This document shows, piece after piece, positions 1-12,300 of a stretch of DNA of 64,000 nt. The notes beneath the pieces are model-generated. The model had not been told where the DNA came from and did no database searches. It worked only from the letters and a program-made list of their open reading frames with translations. The DNA is taken from positions 157,001 through 221,000 of the forward strand of contig CAWZYM010000402.1 of assembly GCA_963966185.1 (NCBI GenBank), read 5' to 3'. This DNA comes from Rhabditoides inermis (Eukaryota; Nematoda; Chromadorea; Rhabditida; Rhabditidae). The translations under genes and the position numbers were made by a program. How positions within the stretch are numbered: the stretch's first letter is position 1; every line of letters begins with the position of its first letter.

Positions 1-3000
1 CATTGCACCCTTCAGCAGTCGCGGCGTGGTGTTGCGCACCGCGTCTCTGCGCGGCCAGCACAAGCACGACGAGGACGTGGAGTCGAAGCTGAACCGCTTC
101 AATTCGATGACGGTGGCGATGCCGCCGAGCCAGCCGGGCTCGGGCCGCGCGCGCATCCACTCGTGGGGCGGCGCGCACTCCACTCTCAACCCCAACTGCC
201 CCATCCACGGCCGGCGCGCGTTGATCGAGACGTACGCGCGCGAAAAGTTCATCGAGGCGTCGCACGAGCTGAAGGAGGCGCTGGCCGAGGAGGAGCGCCG
301 CACCGAGGAGCGCAAGAACGTGTGGTGGCGGCGGTGGACGCGGAACACGTGTCTGAGCCGACGCGACGACTACTCGCTTTATCTGTTCCATCCCAAGAAT
401 CGGCTGCGGCTGTCGTGCATGAACCTCACGCAGAAGAAGTGGTTTGACTACACCGTGCTCTTCTTCATCGGCATCAATTGCATCACGCTCGCCATGGAAC
501 GGTGAGGAATTTCTAGGGGTGGATAAAACGAATTACTTTTTCAGCCCGTCGATCCCACCCCACTCTATGGAGCGCGTGTTTCTCACCATCAGCGGGTACG
601 TGTTCACCGTCATCTTCACGGTCGAGATGATACTAAAGGTGAGAACAAGCAGGCGTCTGGCTACAGAAAACCACACAACGACCCTCAGAAAGTTCCGATA
701 GTGTTTTGTTAGATAGCGTTCGATACATTATCGAGTCTCGTTTTCAAAATGCGGTTCACCTCCGAGTTGTGTCCGGAGAGAACAGGAGTTCAATTAAACA
801 TTGCCTCGTTCTAGGTGATCGCGTGCGGGTGTATGCTGGGCGAGGGCGCGTACTTCAAGGACGGCTGGAACATGCTCGACGGGGTGCTCGTCATCATCTC
901 CCTCGTCAACGTCCTATTTGAGATGTTCGCCTCGGGAGGTGCGTGACTCGTGACAGTATTGATAACAGCAACATCTAAGCAATGCTTTCCAGACTCGCCC
1001 AAGATCTTCGGCGTGATCCGCGTGCTGCGGCTGCTGCGCGCCCTTCGACCGCTGCGAGTCATCAACCGGTGCGTTTCAAATACAAGATAATAATAATTTA
1101 AACGGTTTTCAGCAGCACATAATAGAAAGACAGTAGATGTTCGATGGAAAAGAATATACAACGAAGCTAGTCTGAGTATATAATGTTTCACCATACACTC
1201 GGATACCATCGTGCTGATTTCAGCGCGCCTGGTGTGAAGCTGGTGGTGATGACGCTTATCTCATCGCTCAAGCCCATCGGAAACATCGTCCTCATCTGCT
1301 GCACGTTCTTCATCATCTTCGGCATCCTCGGTGTGCAGCTGTTCAAGGTATGATCAAGCTTTTTATAGTTGAAATCACCACTATTTTCTAGGGCATGATG
1401 TACCACTGCGTCGGTCCGGAAATCATGAACGTCACCAACCGGTATGTTTTTGAAGTCTCTTTTCAATGAAAGTTTGGTTACAGTGCGGACTGTATGCTGG
1501 ATCATCGCAACAAGTGGGTCAACCACCGCTACAACTTTGACAATCTGGGACAGGTGAGGCAGACACGGTGATTCCAACATTGGTGTATGATTCAGGCTCT
1601 CATGTCGCTGTTCGTGTTGTCTTCCAAGGACGGTTGGGTGTCCATCATGTACCAAGGCATTGACGCGACAGGAGTCGACATGCAGGTGAGATCACAATTT
1701 AACTTCGAACCAGTTCTGAATACATTGGTTATAATGGTTCATTGCATAATGATATCCGCGTCACACAAAAATATGAGCAATCAAAGATTGAATTTTTCGC
1801 TCTGAGTGTTAAGATACTAATCGATTGATTGCAGCCGGTGGAGAACTTCAACGAGTGGCGCATGATCTACTTCATCTCGTTCCTGCTGCTCGTCGGTTTC
1901 TTCGTGCTCAACATGTTCGTGGGAGTGGTGGTGGAGAACTTCCACAAGTGCAAGGAGGCGCTGGAGCGGGAGATCCGCGAGAAGGAGCGCGAGAAGCGGC
2001 TGCAGCGCAAGCTCAAGCGCGCCAAGTTCGAGGAGAGCATGGCCAACAAGAAAAAGAAGCGTGAGTTTTACGGAACAATGAGTTATAGGTTGGTTTCTGG
2101 CTGTCAATAGCAAAAGCTGTCAGATGTTAGGTGACGATTATACCAAATAATGTGTACGGTGGCATGATATCACATGAAAAGGGAGAGAACCGTTGAAAAG
2201 AGTATGTGTTTGTTTAGACAACCCGGACATGCCGTACTGGCACGAGTACGGGCCGACGCGTCTCTTCCTGCACGGCATCGTCACCTCCAAGTACTTCGAC
2301 CTCGCCATCGCCGCCGTCATCGGCATCAACGTCATCTCCATGGCCATGGAGTTCTACATGATGCCCATGGGGTGGGCGCAATCATTATCAATAATTTCCT
2401 CAACGTGATAGTTTTTGTTCAGTCTGCATTCAAGGTTAGAAAATCAAGGAATACGATTACAAGAAAAAAAATGTCAAGGCCGTGTCATCGCTAAAAACAT
2501 CGTTCCAGACTCAAGTACGTGCTGAAGGCGCTCAACTACTTCTTCACCGCCGTGTTCACGCTCGAAGCCGGGATGAAGGTGATCGCGCTCGGCATCCCGC
2601 GCTTCATGCAGGAGCGGTGAGGAGTTTTTTGTCTTGTTTCAGTCGCAGCGCACATCATGAATGATCCAAATAACAAATATTAATAATAATATTTATCAAC
2701 ACTTGACATCATTGATATTTTTTTTACAACACTCATAAATCCGGAAGAGCACTTTATGACGAGAGAGAAAAGAAAACATAACAAACGCATGTGGCATTGT
2801 TGCAGTTGGAACCAGCTCGACCTGTTCATCGTCGTGCTGTCGATCGCCGGCATCGTGTTCGAGGAGTTCGAGGCGCTCGAGCTGCCCATCAACCCCACCA
2901 TCATCCGCGTGATGCGCGTGCTCCGAATCGCGCGAGTGCTCAAGCTCCTCAAAATGGCCAAGGGCATTCGCTCGCTGCTCGACACTGTCGGAGAGGCGCT

Positions 3001-5447
3001 GCCGCAGGTACGGAAACACCCTCAAGGCTCACCACCCAATATCTCTCACAGGTGGGAAATCTCGGCTCGCTCTTCTTCCTGCTCTTCTTCATCTTTGCGG
3101 CGCTCGGAGTCGAGTTGTTCGGCAAGCTGGGTGAGTGCGCGGCGAAATGGGTGGGTTAGAGGATGTGTTTGTGGCAGACTACATCGTAGGTGGTACCTAC
3201 TCCTCACCGCATCAGCGGGAACCATTTATTGTAACTTACTTGTGTCCAATCCAATCTCCTCAGCTCCAACGCTCTTGCGCACACGCACACACACACACAG
3301 ACAAAAATATAACTCTGTGTGAATATGTAGTGTTCAGAGTGCTCGGAGGAGCACCCGTGCGACGGGCTCGGCGAGCACGCGCACTTCCGCAACTTTGGCA
3401 TGGCCTTCCTCACCCTCTTCCGCATCGCCACCGGCGACAACTGGAACGGCATCATGAAGGTATGGGCGCAACTCCAGAAAAAAAAATGAAATCAAATCAA
3501 AGGTTAATTCGGACTCGTCAACATGATTGTGGCACTTACAAGTCGAAGGTTTGGGCCGGCGCATTGATCAAACCGAATCCAAAGTTTATTCTTTACCGCA
3601 AACATTATGACACATGAGTGATTTCGTTTTGAATGTGAACCTAAGATGGTCGTTTTTTAAACACGACGAAGAAGCAGGGGGCGAGAAGCAGGGTTTTTTT
3701 TCGTTTTTTGCGTCCTGATCCCATTGGTTTCACGACCCCTCATTATTGCAACGTGATAGTTTTCTTTCGTGCATATCATTCTCATTTTGCACTTCGATCG
3801 CTTCGCATACAAAAACGCTCTGCGTGGAGGAGCGATATTCAGTTACAAGTGTCGGTACGTGGGCGTTTGAACAGTTTCGATGCTCCTCTCTATTCCCTGT
3901 TGGCCACAAAGCGGTGGGAACGCGTGGGGTGTGGAAAGGGCGCTTGCTGCGTCGCCATGGAAAGGACACGAGTGCCGGGGGCCACACACATTTTTGCAGA
4001 ATAGCCTAGTAAGCACGGGCCGGAAGTTCGTCGCGGAAATCGCGCCTTCCAGAGGGGCACTTACGCTTTGTAGCTGTCATTGTCCTGCAAATGGCGAGAG
4101 ATGTGATTGGAATGTGCGATGATTGCAGGATGCGCTTCGTGACGACTGCGACGCGAGCGACCGGTGCGAGACCAACTGCTGTGTCGATCCCATCCTCGCC
4201 CCCTGCTTCTTCGTCGTGTTCGTACTCATATCACAGGTGCGTATCCGACTCATGTCCGACTCATATCCGACGTAACAGGTAATCTGGTAACTACCACAAT
4301 CATCCGCGATGGTATTGTCTACAAATAACTTGAATACACGAATGCTCCTTCAGCTCATCAGCTTGCAAGCGAGGAGCCAATCTTTCGCCACCGTGAAAAT
4401 TTGAAGATTACTAATAAGAAACAAAAATAGGAAACAACTAATCCACTAAACTTACGTTCAGTTCGTGCTGGTGAACGTGGTGGTGGCGGTGTTGATGAAG
4501 CATCTGGAGGAGAGCAACAAGAGAGACCAGGACGAGGAGAACGCCGCGGCAGCCGGACTCAATCCCGAGAAGCGCGCGACGACCGAGGACGAGGACGAGG
4601 TGGAGACACACTGGACGACTTGTTCACAATTCGTTTCCAGGATGACGACGCGTCTCCGCAGAAGCGACTCCTGGACGTGCCCGACTTGGAACGAGAGCTG
4701 ATGGAGGCCGAACAGCGACTCATCGACGCCGGAAAACTAGACTTCACCAACATGGGTGAGACATGCACTTTGTTGTGTGACTAAAGTTGATGTTTTGGCT
4801 CTATTGTTGTATCTGTAGTTGTTTGTTTCGCCACAATTTTTAACTGTAGTCTATTACGAAAGAGTTATTTTAGAGAAAATGTAGCGTGTGACTGAATCGC
4901 AACTTTTCACAGAATAGAAAACGTGGAGAAAACGAGGTAATGTGGTTCTATTTAGGAGGGTTTTCTACTTGGTAATGGTTTAAAAATTCGTGTCGTAAAC
5001 GGTAGGTATACTGACGTATTTCACCAGGGACCGTTTTTCCTCGAATAGGACTATAGTGCAATTACTGCGAGTGCTATTTACAGCCGTTGGGGCCGGTGTT
5101 TTTTCAAAACTTTTACAGACGCGATTGCAGAGCCGCTGCTGAAACCGGAAATTGACCTGAACCGACGGCATTGGAATGACAACGAGATGGACAACGGTGA
5201 GGGCGGAGACTGCGGAAGCGGTGCCGACATGAGAAAGAGTGACCACTTGCAGATGCCAAGTCCGATGTGCGATCGTGCAACGGTGTGGCGGACAGCGGTC
5301 GATACAACGGCTTCCACCGACCACCCCTACAGTCCGAGTAATTATTACAGGTGCGAGTGGGTATTGTACAGTACAATGCGAGCCGCTTACGGGCGACAAA
5401 TCCGACATCCCCCGCATCCCCCCACAACGATTATACTCGCACAATGA
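1..5447 (+). CDS. cca-1: T-type voltage-gated calcium channel alpha-1 subunit (CaV3), 3' part
   Basis: This is the second half of a four-domain plasma-membrane calcium channel; domains I and II lie beyond the left edge. Exons: <1-501, 545-638, 815-938, 993-1068, 1224-1347, 1392-1441, 1484-1553, 1596-1685, 1835-2060, 2218-2371, 2509-2616, 2806-3007, 3052-3130, 3338-3459, 4129-4236, 4462-4599, 4641-4755, 5119-5447, all phase-consistent. Voltage-sensor S4 helices are visible in domain III ([17 protein letters not shown]) and domain IV ([16 protein letters not shown]). Pore loops SSKDGW (III) and TGDNWN (IV) both carry aspartate, the T-type EEDD pattern; L- and N-type channels have glutamate there. 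A basic, Lys/Arg-rich III-IV linker and an acidic cytoplasmic tail follow. The last exon is uncertain: reading through stops at 5447, while another frame after about 5372 stays open to 5478 and could be joined by an intron I could not place. Low-threshold calcium current is the family role. Confidence 0.93.
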
Positions 5448-8107
5448 GCCGTTATCAGAAGTGCCGGAAATCCGGTAATTGGAAATAGGATTGCCTATCT
5501 CAATCTCTGGAAAAAGGAGGGCTGACAGCTGAGAGAGACGCGAAAGCTAATTAGCACTACTTGTCGAAAAAAGAGAGTTTTTTTTGTTGCGGAAGGAGTG
5601 CATTTGATATGTGTCATTGCAGATTCTACACGCTTCCCTCCTGAATCCCGCTCACTTGTGTGTCCCGATGATATTGTTGTTTTGTGTTCATTAGTGATTT
5701 CTTTTTGCTCGCCTGCTCGTCTTCCCCACGTTTCTCTCCAACTATTCAAAGAGTACATGCAGAGTCTTCCAACTCCCCCCTATCATTTGACAAAGTCATT
5801 CAGGGATTGTTTTTGTATAATACATGTGTATGTTGCGCACCATCTGGAGGTGGCACCCCTCTCTCTCTATCTCCTTCCCCACAACTCATATTTGCATACA
5901 CAGAAATATACCGGCGCGTGTCTCTCTCTCATACATTTGCATGTTTTCCTCCACAGGTGCCCCGTGTCATTCATTGTGTCTTCATTGTATCTGTGTGTAT
6001 GTATGTTCCGGCCGTCACCTTCTCACCTAGCCGCGCTGCGCTCGCCCCGTTTGCAGCAGCACATATTGCAGTCATTTCACTTCCCAGTACTCCCTTCGCC
6101 CAGTATTCCCCAAACATGCGCAGATTCACATGTTCTATATTATACTCACATCGCGTACATCCATCCTTCCGTTTCCAGCTGAAATAAATATTTTATCATG
6201 ACTATACTTGGCAGGTTCTCTCTCGTGACAACATGCGGAAGACCACACACGTGTGGTGTGTTTGAGTGTGTCTAATGCAGTTTTCGAATCTCTCTTTTTT
6301 GTTGATGGTGGCTGGGTGTGTTCCTCTCGTTCTGTCAACTCATATTTGTATGCGTGTGTGTGCAATCTCCCGTTGCCATTTTTTTCCCAGAGAGTCGCTT
6401 TCTGGAATGACGGGATTGTAGGTGGTGACGGTGAGCAATCACGCATCCGTGTTGTCTTTTCTCTCCGGGGCTTCCCTTCACTTCGACAATGGTGATTCAC
6501 CTGGCGCTTGTGATTCGCTACTGCTGATAACGCGCGAACACCTGACGCTTGTACCTCTCGCCTGCTGACTACGATAGAATAATGGCGGGGCGGGGCCTCC
6601 ACGAGCGCCGCCGCGGCTTTTTGCCTCACTGCGCGCTATACAGTCGCCTGCAACCGGTTACCGTACAGAGTGAGCGCTGCTGCGTATCGATCTGATTACA
6701 GGTGGCCCGCCCACTTGACTCGCCAGCTATTTGCATTTGCCTCCACTCTGCGCGTCTGCCGCTCGCGCGCTCCTTATCCGCCACGCTCTCTCGCCGCCCA
6801 CCCCCGACCGTCTGCGTCTCGGCGGCCGCGGCGCGACGCCGCCGCCGCCGCGCGCTGACTCAGTGGGGCGTGTTCGCATAGTGCGGCCGGGCGACCATTT
6901 TAATCACCGCAGTCGGCCGCGCGTGTATTGATCGGCTCGGCTGGTAGGGGGACAACAGCCCCCGAGGGTATTGTGCCCATGGCGGACCACCCGGCCCCGC
7001 TGCTCGCCTCCTCCTCTTCCTCCCCGGCCCCCACCCCACCTGGCTATCGATTCAGCGGCTCACGACCTTGTTGTGTCATATGCGGGGGGCCCAGCGCTCA
7101 CTGCAGCAATAATCTTATCACGTTTGACCCGTCGCCGGTGTTTGTGTAGCCCTCCGCGCGTTTCTGTGTGAGCGATACGTTTTGTGGGGCGTTTCCCGGT
7201 CACATGTCGTGTGATTGTACAGCGGTGTCTCGTAGCCGCGGCAACTCGCTGTTTTGCCCGTGTCTCATCCTGGCGAATGCGCCATTCTCTCTCTCGGCCG
7301 TCGGCAATCCGTATGCACTTGTTTTCGCGTCTTCCCCGTCTCCCCCCCTCTCCTTCAAAGGAATGCGCTCACTACTCACTCACTCATCATCGACCCCTGA
7401 CCCAATCATCGCAAACCGCAATGTGACTGCGATCGATCTGCGAGTGGTGTTGTGATATATACCGGTTTGTGGGCCGCGTGTGTTTGCTGCGTCGTTGTCG
7501 ACACCACCACCACCGCTACCACACCGTCGCTCTCTCTCTCTCTCTCTCTCTTTCTCTCTGTCACATCTCCATTCTCGCTGTAAATTGTGCCTGTACACGG
7601 GTGTTCATCGCTGATTGACTGCCCGCTCGATTGATGCATGGCGAGAGAGCGCAAGTAATTATTGTCTCCGTTTCTCGACCTGCATTTGTCTGTCGCCTGT
7701 CGTCTGATTCGACGAGCATATCTGATCTCCTTCACACACTTACTACTCATCAGGTGGGAGGGCCGCCGGCTAATCCACCTCTCATCCTTATCACTCGCTC
7801 CTCCCCCTCGCCTCACTTGTCGCCTCGCTGCGGTCACCGGCTCTCGCCCCCCTTTCGCGTTCCGCTATTATTACTTCCGTAATGTCACCCTCTCATTCTC
7901 GATGTATTGGTGCTAATGCGGTCGTGTGATTTTTGGATACTTGCATACACACCACACATTGCGCGTCTGTTGATTGCCGGTCTCAGTTCGTCCGTACTTG
8001 CTCGCCTCACCCCGTTACCCCGTTTCTCCCACCCCGGCGTCACAATATATTTGCGTGTGTGCGCGCTGTTTTGATCCAGACACTCACCACAATCCCATCG
8101 TTTCAGT
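5448..8107. other. intergenic region between cca-1 and apl-1
   Basis: No gene model is supported in this 2.66 kb. It should hold the cca-1 3' UTR (an AATAAA lies at about 6183-6188 but is far from the stop) and the apl-1 promoter and 5' UTR. The plus strand is markedly pyrimidine-rich, with a CT tract near 7529-7560. Long open frames here, such as 5598-6182, consist of low-complexity Ser/Pro/Leu translation and lack the G/C third-position bias of the real exons. Confidence 0.6.
8101..8107 (+). other. probable spliced-leader trans-splice acceptor of apl-1
   Basis: TTTCAG ends at 8106, a single base before the apl-1 ATG at 8108. There is no upstream coding exon to join. A strong nematode 3' splice site almost abutting the start codon is the usual mark of spliced-leader (SL1-type) addition. 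This is inference from position only. Confidence 0.6.
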
Positions 8108-9310
8108 ATGAAGACCTTGGTTGCGTGTTTGCTGATACCACTCGCAGCCGCGACCTACATTGAGGTGAGTGTGCCGCCGTTTCCGCGAATAATCGCTCGT
8201 TTACGCGACGAGCTCGCTCGTATTGCTACCGCCTAGCATTATTGTGTATGTGTATTGTTTACGGCGCGTGTCTATTTTCTACTCCCCGCTCTATTCTCTC
8301 TTTCTCATTCTCCCTCTCCCTCTTAGTCCCTTTACGCTTTCGCCGAGCGCCAAACTTCTGACAGCCTTCTCGTTTTGTCGTCTGCACACACACACACACA
8401 CAATTTCTGGGGCGTGCGCCGAAACAAACCGCCACCGCCCTGCTATACAGCGCAAAAGAAGTAAAAGTTGTGGGGGGGATATTGGATTGTGCTAGGGTTT
8501 GGGTCGCCGCCACCACCCCGCATCCGGGGGCAAATTTGTTTTCTGACAGCCGATTGCGAGGGCTGGTGGTTGCCGCGCTCGGCGACGGCGACGACGTCCA
8601 ATTAGAGCGCCATTTGGCTGCGTAGCCCTGCGTATCACGTGATTCGAGGTCACCGCGCCGGCTATGATTGCGGTGGTTGCGGGGGGTGAGATTCGGCGAT
8701 GATGAGAAATGTGTCGCGAGGTGTCGCTATGCGTGTCGCCGATCGCTGGATGGATGACGCGTGCGCAGACTGGTTGCTTCCTGCCTTCCTTCCACCCCCA
8801 GTCTCCCATCATTCTCAGTCATTCTTCCGCCCTAATGCGCGCACTCACCACCACCATCACACCGCCCATTCACTTGATGTATCGTTGCGTCTCCTATACG
8901 CATGTGATTCAGCATTCTTGGTGGTTCGAAAAGCGCACGCGTCCCATTCAGTGTCGCTTGTTGCTGCGACAAAAACGGCATGATATGAGGTTTGAAGTGC
9001 CCTTTGTGGGCATGTATTGTGAAGAGAGAGATGGAAGGATTAGTGCTTTCCTGGCGTCTCAAAACCCTCGTCCCTATATTGTCGTGTTCACGAATGAGAG
9101 CGAGTGTGAGCGTGAGAGAGAGAGAGAGAGAGAGAGAGGTGGAGTGTACTTCTGGAAAAGAGGAAGACGAGACGAGAAAGAAGGGGGGAGGGTTCGGGGA
9201 AAGTAATGTATGCAGGCGTCGTCGGCCGGGGGAACATGGATTGAGCGCAGCGGCTGGCTGCTACAGCTTCTGGGAGATTCCCAGGAGAGCGCGCTAGAAT
9301 AGGCAACTCA

Positions 9311-9350
<40 letters not shown>

Positions 9351-12300
9351 TCTCTCTCTCTCGCGAGAAGGAGCTCAAGTAGTATCGGCATGGGAACCGC
9401 AAACGACGCCACACCACCAAACGCAAACATGCTAAAAGTCGAGGAGTGCTGTGTGAGGCGGCGGCGACGTGCCCCCTAAACGGGGCGTGTTTGTTTCCTC
9501 GCATCTCTCTAGAGTAAAGAGAGGGATCGTACTCTCTCTAGAGTAAAGAGAGGGATCGTACCCTCTCTTTTTTTCTCTCTCTCTCAGAACGCGTTTCTCG
9601 AGGAATATTGAATATCACATACTTTGCGTACAACAACACAAGTACGAGCACTCTGTGTTGCCACGAGTGTTTCGAGTTGTGAGGGAGAGCGAGTGTCACC
9701 CTTCCCAGTTGCATACGTAACGGCGACGCTCTGAGAGACGGATGCCTAAAAGCAAGCACACAGTCAATGCATGGGAACAAGCGATGTAACACGTGCGTGT
9801 TGTTTCTAACATTGCGGCAAGATGATGTTGATGTCTGATTGCGACGCAACACACAATACTCTCGGGACATTTCCTTAATTTGCTTGTTGTAAGGGGATAA
9901 TAATGTGGGATGGAAAGACTAAAGATATCGTTTCAGAGTGTCGCGGCTAATGTGGACGCTGCGTCCCGCAAGCAGGACAAGTTCGTGCCCCTCGTCGCCT
10001 TTGAGTGCGGCTACAGGAATAGGTGGGTGGAGGATGCGTTGTGCTGTATCACTGAGTATCGCTGGTCTGCGTGTGCGAAACACATGATGACACATCACGT
10101 CTCTTGAATCTCTTGAATTTATGTCGCGGTGTTGCAGGTATATGGGCGAGGATGGTCACTGGAAGACCGACGACAACCGGTACGCCACGTGCCAGACGGG
10201 CAAGCTCGACATTCTTAAGTACTGCAAGAAGGTGGGTGTTTTGCACTTTGTATCGTAGTGAGTCTTCCTTCTTGCCCGTTGTGTGCACCTCGTAAGCCAG
10301 GGGCGGCGATGAGAGGAGAGTAGAGATCGTTGTGCGTGCCGAAGGAAGAGACAAACAATCGTCCGCCATGCGTGAAGCAGCGAGAGAGAGCACCTTCTCC
10401 TCAGTCCCCCTCAACTCAATCAACCTACAAAGGCAGCGCCGAGAGTCGTACAGAGACATCTACTCGCCAGCGAGTGTTTGTGTATGCCTGAATGCAATCA
10501 TTCCGCTCAACGCGCTTCCCGCGCTCGCATCTCAAATTCGCCTCATTTGCGCTGGCGGCCCGCTCATTTGCGCAGGTGTCCCCCCGCTTCTTTATTCACT
10601 CGCCGTCGCCGCAAAACGCGTGTTTTTGAGGGATGTGGGAAAGTGAGGAATGATTAATGGCGCAGGTGGCGCCTCGTCCTCGACGTTCAAAGTCGCCGCC
10701 TGTAGTGATGAAATGGTAGGTGGTGGTTTTGTGCGCGCATCCGCTATAGTACACGCCACCGCCAATTGCCCCCCGTCGCTGCGCGCGGCCCCCAAAGACA
10801 CACAATCGTGATTCATTTGCGGGCAGGTGCGAATATCGAAATCGAAATGCGAGGAGACCAGGAGTCCAGTGTATCTACCGCTGTGCCGCCGCTCCGTGCG
10901 TTGTGTACACACTGAATCGACAACATCGTATGTGTACAAGAGAGAAAGGGAGGGGAGGGGGTTGGGTGAAGGGGGGATAGGGTAGAGTAGAGGGGAGCGC
11001 GAGGGCGACACGTAATTGAATCCGGCCTGCACCAAACGAGAGCACACACCAGTGGAAGACGAGGAGGAGGAGAAGGAGGGGAGAGGATTGATGAGACAGA
11101 GACGCTAATCGACATAATGCATAATGAGCGCACGAACGTCGCGACAGCCAAAGACAAATGAACTATTGTCTCGGCGTTGCCACCCAGCGCACAACACTCT
11201 TGCCATAATTGGAGGGATCACAGAATTGTGGGGAGCGTCGAGCAAGCTTTGTTTTCAGTCGTACCCGCTGCTGAACGTGACGAACATTGTGGAGTACTCG
11301 CACGAGGTGACGCTGGATCGCTGGTGCCGCGAGGAGGGCTCGCCCTGCCACTACACCCGCACCACCCGACCCTACCAGTGCATCGGTGAGCCGCCACGAC
11401 TAAATGAGCTTTATATCCAAAACAAAAAAAACACGTCACGCGACTGTGCCCTCAAAAGCATTCGTTAATTTCGGAGGCGATTCCGGCCAAATTCCTAACT
11501 CTCGTGTTTCAGTGGGCGAGTTCCGTTCGGAGGCGCTGCAGGTGCCGCACGACTGCCGCTTCTCGCACGTCTCGAACCGCCACGCGTGCAACGACTACAA
11601 CCACTGGAAGCTCGAGGCCGCCACACAGTGCGCCAACAAGGTAAGTTACGGCATTTATGTTCACCACTCCATTTTCCTTATCAATTCAATTCAATCATTC
11701 ATTACTCAACTATTCACAAAGTTTTCCTTATGCGTTAATCAATGACGTGCAAACTGTCCGTTTCAGAAGGTCGAGGGCCGCCCGCTGTCTGTCCGCTCTT
11801 TCGCGGTGCTCGAGCCGTGCGGTCTCGACCTCTTCACTGGAGTCGAGTTTGTGTGCTGCCCCTCGGTCACCCTCAACAAGGACAAGGTGCGATACGCTCT
11901 TTTTCGTATTTGAAGGTTTTTACCGTATAGATGTTTTTACCGTCTTTTAGTATGCATTAAATTATGCCACCCGGCTCACATTTCTTTACACGCATGTGTA
12001 TACAACACGGCATTTCCTCGGAATTAGCTGTCTATACTAGGAATCGCCGGGCCCAATCTTTTTTCTCCACATAGTTTAGTTTCCTTTTTCTCGAATCGGC
12101 TCTTTTTCGCTGTGTACATTAGAGAGGATTACACTCTGTGTGGGTGGACATTGAAAGGGGATTTTGAACCGTCCTTGCGCAATTATGGTTTTTCGCATGC
12201 TGCGCGAGACAAGTGTACGCTAGCAATGTGACAGTTGTTTCCGAGAACTGGTCAACATGCTGACGAAAGTGTCGCTGCTTTTCAGATGGGGTGATTAGAA

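Noticed and set aside
5598..6182. 194-codon open frame upstream of apl-1
   Set aside because: The translation is low-complexity Ser/Pro/Leu/His from pyrimidine-rich DNA, lacks the G/C third-position bias, and overlaps another equally open frame.
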